NCBI GenBank assembly: GCA_002286855.1
Contig: NRSV01000142.1
Span: forward strand, 1-31,916
Origin: Bipolaris cookei
Taxonomy: Eukaryota; Ascomycota; Dothideomycetes; Pleosporales; Pleosporaceae
Length of the DNA: 31,916 bases
Reading direction: 5' to 3'
Part shown: positions 8,520 to 20,570 of the stretch, piece after piece
Position numbering within the stretch: position 1 is the first letter of the stretch
Layout of the letters: each line of letters begins with the position of its first letter
Translations under genes and position numbers: made by a program
The notes under the pieces: generated by a model
Told to the model about the DNA's origin: nothing
Database searches by the model: none
What the model saw: the letters and a program-made list of their open reading frames with translations, nothing else

Positions 8520-11500
8520 ATGCCTCGCGGTCCTGCTGCCACTTCCTCTGCCAGAGACAGCCAAGACCACGCTCACTCTCAAGACGCAAAGACAACTAAG
8601 CGTCGCTGCGTACAATCTGCCTGTGTCCCATGTCGTAAACGCAAGTCCAAAGTAAGTGACTTCTCAGTGCACAACCTCGTAACGATAAACAGGGGCATAG
8701 CTTCATCTGTCGATATTTGCCTCCGCGGACTGCTCCTCACATCGTGACACTGACAAGATTATGCCTGGGCACCTGCCAGAGTCTTGTGAGTTGCTCCCTT
8801 GCTGACACCTTTGTCCACAGTGTGATGGCGGCACGCCCGTCTGCGCAACCTGCACGGCCGTCTACAAAACTGAATGCCACTACGACGCTGAAAGCGAGAG
8901 CCGGCGTACCAAATCCGGACATGCAAGCACCAACAACGCAGGCACCAAGCGCGATGCTTCCTCCGTCACCAGCCTCGCCCTTGGGGACCCGTCCAACGCC
9001 GACTTCATCCTCAATTGCCTCAGGAAGCTGCCAGAGGACCACGTCAGCGAGCTCATCCAGCTCATTCGAGGCAACCCTGACCTCGACAATGCCGCCCTGG
9101 CAGAGGCATGGCGTAAGAACGTAACCCTGACTCCCAATACGCCCACTGGGGGCCAAAGCCTCGAGTCCGATTTCAGTGTACTACTCGGCAAGCCCGCTGT
9201 AACCCTCTCTGGCCAAAGCCGACACTTTGGACACTCTGCCAGCCTCAGCCTCGTCCCTGAAGAAGAAAACTTCACCCGCGGTCAGCTTCGTATCAGCAGT
9301 GTCCAACTAGAGCGTCGGGGATCAACGTGGACAAATGTCACAGATGACCTAGCCTTTGTCGAGAGACTACTCGACCTCTACTTTACATGGAGCCATCCAT
9401 TCTACGTCCTCTTTAGCCGAGAGTGCTTCTACAAAGACTTCAGAGCTGGCCGCGACAAATACTGCTGCTCCTTGCTTGTTAATGCCATATGCGCATATGC
9501 TTGCCACATGACAGACGACCCCGCTGGCCGTACTGACCCATCCAACTTCCGCACGGCAGGAGATCATTTCTTCGCCGAAGCCAGGCGGTTGTTATTCGAG
9601 GATGAAACCCCGAGTCTCACGACAGTCCAGGCGCTTTGTATCATGTCACTTCGTGAGCCGAGCACAGGAAGAGATAGCTCTGGTTTCTCCTATATTGGGC
9701 GATGCATACGCATGTGTGTCGAACTCGGTTTACATTTGGATTATGGTGCAGAAAATGCCCTTGGCTTGACACCCAGCGAAGTCGAGGTCCGAAAAGTTAC
9801 TTTCTGGGGCTGCTTTACCGTAGAAAAGTACGTATATCACTACCGACACCATGGCAATGTTGGCTAATGCGAGAAAGTGTGTGGACAATTACTACAGGAC
9901 GAATCTCCCAGATCCCCCGATCTGCAATCACACTCCAAAAGCCTATTCTCGACGAGACAACAAGCGGCCCAGAAGCGTTTCCTGGCACTTCACACGCCGG
10001 CAGCGGTGTTATAACCACTCGCATGTTTCTACAAGAGCTTTCAACGCTTTCAGAACTCATTAATGATAATAACCACATGTTCTTTGCTCCAAAAGAACGG
10101 TTTACTAGCAGCAAATTACTTGACTGTTATTATAAATATCAAGCCTGGTACAGAAAACTGCCAGTCTCGCTGGGAATTGAGGGCAACAAAGAACCTCAGC
10201 CACCCATTCTAGCCTTGCAGTATGTCCAATAGCCCTCTTTTTTCCCCTTAGAATTGTCAGAAAACTAACATAGCACACAGCATGTTCTACTACACAATAA
10301 TTGTTCACCTCTTTCGACCGTTACTTAAGGTCGACCTCATCCATTCGGACATCTGCCCACGCGACATTTGCATTGACGCAGCCAATAACGTGTCCAGAAT
10401 TGTCAGGATCCACCGGCAATTCTACAACTTCCGCCAAGCACATTTGATCATTGTACACGTGCTGTTCACTGTCTGCACAATACATTTGCTCTATTCCAAA
10501 GAAAACCAGGTGTCTCGGCAAAATCTCGTCGAAGGATTACAAGGCCTTGAAGATATTCACGAATGCCATTACTTTGGCGCAAGGGCCTTTCGAATCATCC
10601 ATAACTTGGCAAAGACTTGGAATCTGCCGTTTCCGGAGGAACTCAGCAATTCAACATTGCTACCGAAGAACGATTCAGACGATTCTCATCGTCACATGAG
10701 TCCTCCAGCAGATGCTCCTCTAATGATACCGAGCTCTACAGCAAGTAGCGGTAGTCATGTAGGACCTAGGACAGCCCACCCCGCTCAATCTCAACGACGA
10801 GAGAGTTTGTCAATGTTTGCCCCTAAAAACATGATGCATTTGGCTACACATCCCGCACACTCGAGACCGAGCAGCGTGGTATCTACCCAACGCCACTCGT
10901 CGCCCGCAGTGAGGCACGAGCCTATCCAAGGCAACTATAACCCCAACATATCGCTTCCGTACCAGTACACGCAGCCCATGTCATCAGCCACCAATATGTC
11001 CGCCTCAATAACATCACCCACCACAGACACGGCAGAATCCATGTTCTGGAGCCGTAAGTAGACCGCCCCAAATCCTAATTTGAGCATATTCTGATACTAT
11101 ACGCCAGCCATGCCCGGTATGTCTGGCCCCATCCTGCCCCGCCACAATTATCAACAAATAGGCCCTATGGGCCTCGAAAGCGTCCTACATGGTAGCAACA
11201 ACCTAAGTGACAGTCTAGTACGCGATGGCTTCAGGATGAATGAAGACTGGCGCTCCAGCCACGTCAACGGCTTCAACACGGGTGTTGCATCAAACGTGTA
11301 CTCTGCTTTAAACAACCAACACGAGCACTCATACGCACCCCGACAAACCTATGCCACGCCAACAGATGGCGTGGGTTATCCTCCAGATGCACACGATGGA
11401 CATCACGAGCACCGCGGGCATCACGGACAAGATGGATACGATGGCTCGTGGTGGCAGGGTGCAGACGCAGCGCCTGGACACATGGGCTGGCAGACGTCGA

Positions 11501-11565
11501 GGGCCAAGGTTGGGGAGGGAGAAGAAGGCCACACTACAAGCACTGTCTTCGGAACTCATGGGTAG
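8520..11565 (+). CDS. Zn(II)2Cys6 transcription factor (NIT4/NirA-like DNA-binding domain)
   Basis: A fungal zinc-cluster regulator of 903 residues. Five exons: 8520-8651, 8821-9827, 9878-10219, 10281-11053 and 11108-11565. The cluster cysteines are 35, 38, 45, 52, 55 and 63, spaced C-X2-C-X6-C-X6-C-X2-C-X7-C. The first intron (169 bp) falls exactly between Lys44 and Cys45, splitting the cluster. A fungal-specific transcription factor domain (PF04082 type) spans roughly residues 225-480, with WSHPFYVLF, YIGRCIRMCVELGLHLDYG and FWGCFTVE. The C-terminal third is low complexity, rich in Ser, Pro, His and Gly, as in many activation regions. The cluster resembles the nitrate regulators NIT4/NirA as I recall them. 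No nitrate genes lie nearby, so its targets are unknown. Confidence 0.88.
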
Positions 11566-12162
11566 TTTCCATCTTGTTGAGCTGGTGTAGCTGGCGAGGA
11601 AGGAACCCTTTTTTGGAAGGCATACGAAAGTATAGACATGATTGTACCGTGTGTATGGCATACTTTTTGTGCCCTTGTGCTTTGCAAGGGGCGGATGTAC
11701 TTGTGCCAAGGCCTCTTTTGTGTTTGTTTCTCGTTTCCATGTTTTTTTCGTGTGTATACGATGTGTTACTTTAAACTACGAATGCCTGGTGCAAGTCAAG
11801 CGTTGGGTAGCATAGAGTGTACGTACGTATACAACTTGAGTATAAAGCATTGGATCTATGTTGTTGTCAAGCTAAGTGTTCCATGTCTGGTTTTTTCTAC
11901 GTCTTGTGATTTTCTCTCTCTACGACACAAAATTCTTGTCGAGAAACACAAGGCAAACTCAATGGAAAGAAATGTGATACATGACTACTGACATTATATA
12001 TATATTCCTAACTCAGATATAACAAGTATATATATGCACTACCCAGACATGTCCCCCTTCTCCCTCTGGCCAAAAAAATAGAAGTAGCATGTCCCATTAT
12101 ATACAAGCGAAAAGAAGAAAAAAACAGGAAAAATAGGAACAAGAAGAAACTAAACACCCCCA
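11566..12162. other. intergenic region between convergent genes
   Basis: This region holds the 3' ends of the transcription factor (+) and RhoGAP (-) transcripts. It is AT-rich, with TA-dinucleotide runs near 11994-12006 and 12029-12036. No gene, tRNA or larger repeat is visible. Confidence 0.5.
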
Positions 12163-14793
12163 TCACCCATTTTTCTGCTTCCCCGCCTGTACAAGCGCAC
12201 TCGCTGTTCCAGCACGCTCCTCATACAACCGCCTCAAGTCCTCCACAGACTGTTTCTTGAGCGTGATCTTGGTGGGCCTCAGCGTCGTCGGCGGCGTCGC
12301 CCTACCCCTTGAGAGACTCCCATCAGAAGACTCGGCGGCATCGTCTTTGGGCGATGAAGCAGAATTCTTGGCAAATTTTTCGAAGCTGGGCATGCGCTGC
12401 ATGAGGCTTGGGCTCGGGGTGCGGAGGCGCGGTGCGGCAGATGGGACGGGGAGAGTGGATGTTGAGGTCTTGTTGTGCGGCACGGGGTGGCTTATGATGG
12501 GCACTTGAGGGGTGGTTGGGAAAACAGGGCGTGCGAGGGAGTTGATGCTTGGGCTACGACTTATTTTGGAAGGAGTTGCAGTGAAAGGGACGCTTGGGCG
12601 GCGGAACTCTGATGCTGGTGCTGACACGGCACTTTGAGGTGACGGTAGCTGTGGCGAGGTTGCTGTGTCGTCTTTGAAAGATGGGGTTACAGAAGACGGA
12701 CTATGCTTCGTGTCTGCTTTGTTATTATTGTTATAGTTACCCGTGAGCCTGGGAAGCGCCATGCCGCCTACGGGCTGGGCTCGGTGGGCTTCATTGTTCG
12801 CGACGACGGCCTTCTCGACATTGTCAATCTGCGTCGCAGTCAGGGTCTTCCTTTTAGGAATATTGAATTGAGACACTGGAGAAGTAGCAGAAATTGATGA
12901 GCGCGCATCTCGTTTTATGTGTGTAGAAGCGGACATAGAAAGAACTGGAGCTGGGTTGTTCATACCAGACTTCTTCTCATCTGATTGGGCGTCCCATCGT
13001 GGTGGGAGCTTTGGAGGCTGATCGGCGCTGTTGTTGTCATTACGGGGTGGAGCGAAGCCGTCGGTAGTTGCGGCGTAGGCGATGGGCGACTCGGCAACAT
13101 CGTCGGGGGCATCTGATGTGACAGTAGAGTAACGTGGAGGCACTGTAAGTGGTGGTGCAGGCTTCCGTTGAATAGAATCTATAGAAGACTTGATAGATGG
13201 CACGTGAGATCGAGGTGGGAGAGGGGGTGGCTGCTCGTCTTGTTGACCTCGGCGCAGATCGCGTAAAGCGGACGGTTTCTCGTTGTCAAGTAACGTGATG
13301 CCCTTTATCTGGTCAGGCAAAGACACTTCACTGTCTGTTGAGTCTCTCCTATCCTCGACAGGATCCTCCCAGTCATTCTGATCACTGGGTAGCTTCAGCT
13401 CTGTATAAAAGGCTTCTTCTTTCTGACCACATGCTTCTCTCAATCCATCCGTCCACATGTCAATTGCTTGAGTGAGGACCCTCCTTATTATGGAAGACAC
13501 TTTTGCATCTTCGAGCTGATCAGGACCGCAGAGTAGCCCTGGAGCGAAACAGACAGCCAAGTTTTCAGCAGTCATTTTGTTTTCTTCCTGCCGTGCCGCT
13601 ATTGCACTCGTGAGGGGCAGAAGGTGGCGGCAAAGAATTTCACGGGATATTCCAGGCAACAAAGACCATTCAGACTTTGGGGAGAAGAGATCGGTCAGCT
13701 TGTCGAGCTCAAAAACTTCCTTGCCGTTTCCGTATAGCCGACGCAAGTCCCGGTAGGATTCCGTGGGGAAGATTGGTTGACGCAAAGCAGCATACCAGGC
13801 CTTGATGAGTGCGGCTGCCATGTAGACGGAGTACGCATCGGTGGGAGGCAGCTCGGCTAGTATCTCATCCTGGTGTTCTGCATGAGGGTAGGGAGGCACT
13901 GGCAGCATGATGTCATTGTCTTTCCAGATGATGTACTTTTGGCCTCTGTCGTACGCTTCTTTGAGCGAATCGCGTAACCTAGAGTGGGGAGGTACGCGAA
14001 ACAAGCCTTCCGAAGTGATGTTCTTTTCCATGAGAACGAAACTGGTTGTCTCTCTCAGAACACGTGGGAAGCGGGTCTTGCCATTGCTGGCGGCAGGGAA
14101 GGGATTACGGGTCCCAAAAGCCCGCCTACCGCTGCTATTGAATGCAGAAATATTTTCAGATACACGACGATCGGCGAGATAGGTGGAAGGGGGAATCAGA
14201 AGGTTCTCGATAGGGATTTCACGGGCAAGCTGAGTCAGACTGGACACTGCATCTAGTCAGTATGGAGACGCGGAGATGGTATGGGCAAGCGTACAATGAT
14301 ATATCTTCCTCCTGAACTTGGGGCTTACAATGGTCGAGAAGATTTCAGTCAGAATTCTCACCCATGCTTTTTCGTGCACAATGTATAGTCGCTGAAGTCT
14401 CTTGCGCATGGCCCTCGACAGGACGTGATAAGCCTGCAGAAACCAGCCCCAACCCGGCCTGTGCTTCTTGCTGGTTGCGGAACCATCGCCGTCTCCGGCA
14501 AAGAAGACGACTTCGTATTCATAGCCTTTTAGCAATTCGTCTTCTTCGGGCAGACGGGCAAGGACATAGGGCAGCAGCTGGTCGTAATCGGCGTCGTGGG
14601 AGTCCGGGAGGGCAGCAGCGTTGAGGATGAAAACAGGCCTCCCCTCTTCGGAAGGCAGCGGCGAGCGATAGAGGATGGAGGATGCAATCTTGGCCAGGTC
14701 GTGAGAATAGTTGGAACTGTGCTGTGGAGGGGGAACTGCGGACAAGGAGGAGCTGCGGAGCCGGCTGGCGAGGTGAGCACGCACGCCGCTCAT
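12163..14793 (-). CDS. Sec14/BCH-like plus RhoGAP domain protein (ECM25-like)
   Basis: A GTPase-activating protein for Rho-family G proteins, probably acting in polarity, cell wall or cytoskeleton control. Two exons, 14295-14793 and 12163-14246, give 860 residues. The 48-bp intron uses the acceptor ending at 14247, joining KIYH to LSSLTQLA; the next AG would create an immediate stop. Residues about 30-165 resemble a divergent CRAL-TRIO/BCH fold. Residues about 215-435 form the RhoGAP domain, with arginine finger Arg250 in EGLFRVP and the NKMTAENLAVCFAPGLL block. The C-terminal half is a long disordered tail with many polyproline stretches (PPPLPPR, PPKLPPRW) that could bind SH3 domains. The order BCH then RhoGAP matches animal p50RhoGAP and yeast Ecm25. 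Confidence 0.86.
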
Positions 14794-15143
14794 GGCGACA
14801 GGTGAGATTGGCGGGAAACTGGAGCGATGAGGGGGAGGATAAATGGCGGCGATGTGTCAGTATGTGTGAGATGTGTGCAAGGGGGATGCAGAACGATGCG
14901 AGTATGTTCGCACGTGCAGACGCGGGCGTGTGGGTTGGAGAGCGGGCCCTTAGGCGATATGGAAAGGCGGCTATCAGCAATCCTTGGGTACGTCACAGTC
15001 GTGAGCGACATCAGGGTCTCTCTGCCTTCTTAGCGAGCCGAGCACGGACATGGCTGTCTTTCATTTAGCTCGACAGCGCCACACTCCCCATGCTTCGAGG
15101 CTTGCAGGCGACGCGGCGAGGCTGCACAATTACTTAGCCATGC

Positions 15144-15212
15144 CTACTATACATAGCACTACTACATACTACTACATACATACTACGTACATATATACGT
15201 GTACATATACGT
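15144..15212 (+). repeat. TAC/TACATA-rich simple sequence
   Basis: A degenerate microsatellite made of CTACTACATA-like and TACATATA-like units. It probably lies in the 3' flank of the TCF25-like gene, and no function is evident. Confidence 0.7.
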
Positions 15213-15260
15213 GCAATGCCATCTCACTGCACCACCATGCTGGCGTCATGTCTCGCCAGA

Positions 15261-15278
15261 GTGCCCGTGCCCGTGCCC
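15261..15278 (+). repeat. (GTGCCC)3
   Basis: Three perfect tandem copies of GTGCCC, 9 bp beyond the TCF25-like stop codon. Confidence 0.8.
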
Positions 15279-15287
15279 ATTTGCTTA

Positions 15288-17398
15288 TTACGCGTCCTCA
15301 TCTGTCTCCGATCCAGGCTCATCCACCCGGTCTGCAGCACGCTCGTCAAACACCACCTGTACGCCCTCCTGTGCGAGCCTCATGCGCACCAGTTGGAAGC
15401 CTTCAGTGTTGGTCCTAAACTCCTCGACGCTGCTGTTTGCCTCCTCCAGTGCTTCTATCAAGTCGTGCTCGTTTAGTCCCTGTTGCATCAACCTGTCGAT
15501 GCCTATCCTCTCAAAGTATTCCCGGTACCGCTCCAATTCAACCACCAGCTGCTGTCGCACGGCCGGGTGTCGTGGACGTCCCGCCGCAATACCGTTTATT
15601 GAAGCGTCATAAGACTCCAAATTATCGTCTGGAGGCAGTGGATCTGACACAGAGGTATATTTGGACTTGACGCGTACGTCTAACAATGACATGAGTGCTT
15701 GGTTGTCTGACAATATCACATGCCTCGCGAGATCATTCTCTGGTATCCGAGCGAGCCAGTACGGGTCTTCGCCTGCTCCTAGTTCCTCTTCGAATGCATA
15801 ACAAATCTCCACTAGTAACGTAGTGCCTTCTGTCGTGTTCCACAAGTCCTTTGCTTTTGGCACGTACATTTGACAGAGCAACTCTTGGTAGTCGTTGTTG
15901 GGTTCCTTGCCCCACACAGGCTTAGGTATTGGTGATATATCGAGCTCCTTGCACAGCCTTGCCGCTAGCCACGGGTACTCTTTAATGGCGTTGCGGAGTG
16001 CGGACCGCGCCTTCTGTGGTTCCTTCATGCGATCGTGAGCGAGCGCAACACTGTAGGCCAGGTTTGGTGGAATCTTCCATTGCCGCTGCAGATAGTCTGA
16101 TTCAGCGATGCTGACCAACCCTTCAGCGTTCCGGCCTTTCAGAGCCAGTTGGTCAATTATAAGTCGGAGACAGTAAGGATCTTGCTCGGGGTCCATGGCG
16201 AGTAGCAATTTGGCCCACTCAAACGACGTCCGCCATGTTGCACGTGTGCTCAATGCACCGAGATAACGCCAAATAGCAAGCCAAAATTCTCGATTTTCTG
16301 GACGGCGAAAATCTAGCCGTGCTTTGCCAGCCGCGAGATTAGCAGCAAAGGTTGAGTGCACAGAGCGACCAAACGTAAAGAGAGCACGTTCCAGCATATC
16401 AGACGCAGCGGCGTTCTCGCGTTGCTGCTTCGCAATTTCAGAGACCTGGAGCAATGTCGAGACGTGGAATGCTGCAGGTAGGGTTAATATTGCACATGGT
16501 CAGGGTAACGGGCCAACTTACGGTTGTGCTGGAGGAGTGCAATCATGCGCTCAGGATCCATGCTTGCAACACATGTCTGAAATTGCCGCTGGACGTCTTG
16601 GTACATGCGGTTGTGCACGAACTTGTACTCAACGGTACCATCTGTCCGCTTCTCAACAATCTCCATTCCAAGACCACCGGATGTAGCACGCGGCCACTCT
16701 TCCTTGCCTTGAATGAAAATGTTTCTACGCAGACTCAGAGATGTAAGGTTGCGGCCACCGGGAGCGTTGCGTCCTGCAATGGCAGCGGCAATCCCACCCT
16801 GATGGCCCCGCTGTCTGGGACGCGCTTCGTCTTCAGTGTTCTGCAGAGCAGCTCGACCAAAGAGTTTCTTCATCTCGTTGGCTGAGTGCAGATATTGACT
16901 GTCAATACTCAATGCGGAAAACAACTGCTTCTTCTCTTCACTGACAACGGCACCCTGTTGATCCGACTCGACGCCTCCTTGGCCGTTCGCAGTCAAATTG
17001 AGCGCAAGTAGAGCTTCATCGATCTCATCCAAATCTGACCTTCTCTTGACTGGGGCATCATTCTGGGGTGTGCTGACAGCCTTGCCCTTTGCTTTTGCCT
17101 TCTTTTTCTTCTTTTTGCTCTTCTTTGATGGTTTTGAAGTAGGTGCAGACTCGGGTTTTGCTTGATGATCGGGACCGCCGGTATCGGGCTCGACGTTACA
17201 CTCTACGTCTTCATCGTCTTCATCCTCGTCATTGCTGTCGTCAGCGTCACCTAACATAGCAAACAGACTCGGCTTTGCGCCGGTCCTTGCCACCACCTCG
17301 GGCTCTGACTCTTCATCTTGGCTGTCCTGCGCTAACTTTTCTCGAATATGTTTCTCTTCGAGTTCTCGCTGGGCTCTGCGTAGCGCTCGCGAAGACAT
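15288..17398 (-). CDS. RQC1: TCF25/Rqc1 family ribosome quality-control factor
   Basis: Rqc1 (TCF25/NULP1 in animals) is part of the ribosome-associated quality-control complex with Ltn1 and Cdc48. It helps mark and extract stalled nascent chains from 60S subunits. Two exons, 16522-17398 and 15288-16471, give 686 residues. The junction reads LLQHNPFHVSTLLQVSEIAKQQ, a hallmark of the family. The start at 17398 (MSSRALRR) is the first true ATG. An acidic run (about 51-66) is followed by a Lys-rich block (about 92-106), typical of the disordered N-terminus. The rest is the helical TCF25 domain with EFWLAIWRYLG and DPYCLRLIIDQLALK. The C-terminus is acidic. It shares a 229-bp divergent promoter with the PP2C gene. 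Confidence 0.9.
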
Positions 17399-17627
17399 TT
17401 TGTCGTCCGGAGAATTGTGTGTCAAAGGCAAGGTTATGACGTACTCGGGAGTGTGTCTTCAGTGTTAGTCGCCATTTGTACGGTTAGGGCGTGATTGGAC
17501 CCATGGCGGGTAAGCGCTTGGACTAAGCGTTCATCCCACGCTGCACCATGATTTCACTGCTCGCAGCCTACCGTCGCTGTCAACCTCACTTACCCTTCCA
17601 ATAACACCCATCCACGCTACCAGTCAG
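17399..17627. promoter_or_regulatory. divergent promoter region RQC1 / PP2C
   Basis: These 229 bp separate two outward-facing start codons. ATTGG at 17494-17498 is a CCAAT box on the minus strand, placed about 100 bp from the RQC1 start and 130 bp from the PP2C start. The role is inferred from orientation. Confidence 0.5.
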
Positions 17628-19452
17628 ATGCGGGCTGCCTTCCAAGCGCTTCGCTCTGCACGCCGCCCGTGCCTGCGTAAGCTCGCTCGCACCCGTGTCG
17701 GCGTCTTTGTGCCAAGCAATGGCCTAGCCCACCGGGCTCACCATGCCTTCCGACAGCGTGCCTCTCCCCTCCTTACTTCGTCCATGCAGTTCCGCACTTT
17801 GACAGGTGCCCTGGTGGCTGTAGCCGTTGCCTCTGGAGCTTTCTTTGCATACAACGGCAACGATTCCACGGGTCATTCGCATTCCCCCGCCGACCAAGCC
17901 AGAAACCTTACCAGTGCTGCCAACAGCGAGACTACGCGGAAGGCGCTCGTCGTGGGTCCTGGAGAGCTGTACACGGGCACAATAACGGGAACTGGGCCCA
18001 TCTCAAAAGAGACAGATGACTATGGCAGGAAGGTGCTCGAGATGCTGGACCCGGACCAAGCTACGGCCAAGCTGAGGAAGAATGAAGAATCATGGTTGGT
18101 GGGCAGGGGTCAGGGCGTAGTACGATACGACGTTGTGCAAATACCCAGCAATGACCCCATTGAAGACGACCACGCTGAAAAGATCATCGAAGTCCCGTCC
18201 AATCTGGCTGCTACCGACAACGGCGCATCTGCCAGCGACTGGATGTTCTGGGGCGTATTCGATGGTCACAGGTATGCCGAGAGCCAAACAGAATACGAAT
18301 GCTGTGCTAACTAGATGTAGTGGCTGGGTCACCTCAGCCAAACTCCGTCAAACGCTGATTTCTTACGTCGCACGCGAGCTCAACACGACTTACAAATCCG
18401 CCCTTGCAGACCCTTCGCTACACTTTCCAAGTCCCGAAGCAATTGACAAAGCAATCAAAACCGGCTTCACCAAGCTAGACAACGAAATCGTCCACGAGTC
18501 TGTCAAGAAAGTACGAAAGGCTCAGTCTAAGGTCGCCGCTGCCGAGCTACTTGCCCCTGCACTATCCGGCTCATGTGCTCTCCTATCCTTCTATGACAGC
18601 CGGTCGAAGCTTTTGAGGGTTGCCTGCACAGGTGATTCTCGTGCTATTCTTGGCCGACGAGGCGAAAATGGTAAATGGACGGCAACTCCTCTATCAGAGG
18701 ATCAGACTGGTGGAACGACAAGCGAAGCAGAGCGATTACGCCGAGAGCACCCCGGCGAGCCCAATGTAGTCCGGAATGGCCGCGTTCTAGGTGGGTTGGA
18801 GCCCTCTCGCGCCTTTGGCGATGCCTACTACAAATGGTCGCTCGAGACGAATGCCGAACTGAAGAAGTCCTATTTTGCACGAACGCCGTCAGCGCTACTC
18901 AAGACTCCGCCTTATGTTACTGCTGAACCCATCATCACTACCACTAAGATTGAGCCTGAAAAGGGTGACTTTGTCGTCATGGCCACAGATGGATTATGGG
19001 AAATGCTCACCAATGAAGAGGTTGTTGGTTTAGTTGGCCAGTGGCTTGACGCGCAGAGCAACTCAGGGGGCCAAGGTTCTCAGACTCAATCATGGCTAAA
19101 GAGCTGGTGGTCTACCCAGAAGCAGCTGCCAGTCGAACAAAAGGCAGGAGATACAGCGGAAGGCCAGCGTGCGCCCATCCGCCAACAACAGTGGGGCACC
19201 AAGACCAGCCTGAACGAGCGCTTCGTAGTCGAGGACAAGAATGCCGCGACCCATCTTGTGCGAAACGCACTTGGAGGAAATGATCAGGATCAGCTGAGCG
19301 CTCTGCTCACACTTCCAAGCCCCTTCTCTCGGCGATACAGGGATGACCTGACGGTAGAAGTCATCTTCTTTGGCGAAGGCACCGGCACGGGTAACGTGAC
19401 TCGAAATCAAGAGGCTAGCGCAGCAGAGCCTGAGGCTCAAGCCAAGCTGTAG
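17628..19452 (+). CDS. mitochondrial PP2C-type phosphatase (Ptc5 / pyruvate dehydrogenase phosphatase-like)
   Basis: A Mn/Mg-dependent serine/threonine phosphatase. Its closest recalled relatives are yeast Ptc5 and animal PDP, which dephosphorylate and activate the E1-alpha subunit of pyruvate dehydrogenase. Two exons, 17628-18271 and 18321-19452, give 591 residues. The 49-bp intron interrupts the first metal motif, and splicing restores GVFDGHSGW with Asp212 and Gly213. Other PP2C motifs are GSCALLSFYD, ACTGDSRAILG, VMATDGLWEML and the final RDDLTVEVIFF. The N-terminus is Arg-rich and amphipathic with no acidic residues for about 55 positions, then one hydrophobic segment (about 57-75). That suggests an inner-membrane-anchored form facing the intermembrane space, as for Ptc5. 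Confidence 0.9.
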
Positions 19453-19949
19453 GACATATTGGTTTCCGTCTTGTGGTTTTTTGGAGTGGGAATGTGCTCA
19501 GTCATATTTCGACTGTTGACAGCTTAGCATGTATCGCGGCGTTGGCAGGCTCTGGATGGATATGGCGTTCGATGGGAATGTGGCACCCACGGTGGAATTA
19601 TTGTTTGAATCAGACCATAGCATACATAGGGTTAGCATCTGGGGCTGAAGCCAATCGATTCTTTTCTGAACCATGTACCCCACTTCCTAAAGAGCATGAC
19701 AGCGGGCTTCATATGCTCGGACGAGCAAGCCCGGTGATGGCGTGGTTCCGTCAAGTCCGCATGATGTCATGGTTGCGAACTAGAAGCATCTTGAACTTTT
19801 CAACCATTATAAAGCAAAACTACGTGCAAATTTGGTCATTGTTCTACAACATATATGTATATGGCAGCTGTCATCTAAATATCGGCAAGGTCTGTCGATC
19901 AGTCAATCAACTACAAAGAAAGGTGCATCCATAACTACACACAAACACC
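19453..19949. other. intergenic region
   Basis: This region lies between two plus-strand genes. It presumably holds the 3' end of the PP2C transcript and the promoter of the small membrane protein. It is AT-richer towards the right end, and I see no gene or repeat. Confidence 0.45.
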
Positions 19950-20570
19950 ATGGCCGAATCACTAGCAGCATTCCGCGACCGCCAGTCCAAAGACCTGCAG
20001 AAATTGGCTGAGGAGCACTTGCAGCATGAGTGAGTCAGAAAGACTGTTGATTTCTTGGAGAAGAGGATCACACTAATTCTGGACAGCCTCCAACAGCAAG
20101 ATCGCGACACGCTCAAAAGTGCGGCCGGAAAGGTGACACGAAACGCAAGTATCGGGTCAGTACTCGGCCTTGGTCTTGGCATCTATACGGCATTCCGTCT
20201 ACGGGCAATGCGGTTGGCTTACTTCAAAGCGTTCCGGGCCATGGAGAAGCCCGTAGAAGTGCGTTTTGCCGACGGCCGCACCGAGAAGATTCCCGACATC
20301 ACGGCGCAAGTCAGCGGCCCGTCGCGCTGGGGCGATGCCGCGGCTTACTTCTTCTTCTCAGTCGGCGGCTTGTTTCTTGGGGGTGAACTGGGGCTGCTGA
20401 CAGGAACGGCGAGCGCATCGAGGGTGATTACGAAGGATCCAGAGAGCAGAGCAAGGATTGAAAAGGCGTTCAAGAATTACCGAATCGATGTGCTGCAGAG
20501 GGAGATTGAGGCGCTACGAGGCAAGAGTAGGTTTGAGGAGTTTTTCCGCAGTGGAGGGGCTGGCGCGTGA
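19950..20570 (+). CDS. small conserved-looking membrane protein of unknown function
   Basis: I do not recognise the family. Two exons, 19950-20029 and 20087-20570, give 187 residues. The 57-bp intron has a consensus donor GTGAGT, a CTAAT branch site and acceptor GGACAG. It is needed because the unspliced frame hits TGA directly after the donor. The product starts with a charged, probably helical stretch (1-45). A glycine-rich hydrophobic segment lies at about 48-63, a basic region follows, and a second hydrophobic segment lies at about 111-137. The tail (141-187) is charged and probably coiled, ending FEEFFRSGGAGA. Two glycine-rich membrane segments and many basic residues would suit an organellar membrane protein, but that is a guess. 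Confidence 0.75.

Larger units (their letters stand above)
14794..15287. other. intergenic region between RhoGAP and TCF25-like genes
   Basis: This is upstream of the RhoGAP start and downstream of the TCF25-like stop, both on the minus strand. It contains a TAC-rich simple-sequence stretch and three copies of GTGCCC at its right end. No gene is recognised. Confidence 0.45.

Noticed and set aside
17399..17431. upstream extension MPLTHNSPDDK of the TCF25-like protein
   Set aside because: Its first codon is TTG, not ATG; the first true start is at 17398.
20030..20042. 13-bp intron that would also repair the frame of the small membrane protein
   Set aside because: It is far too short to be spliced; the 57-bp intron with a CTAAT branch site and consensus ends explains the frame.
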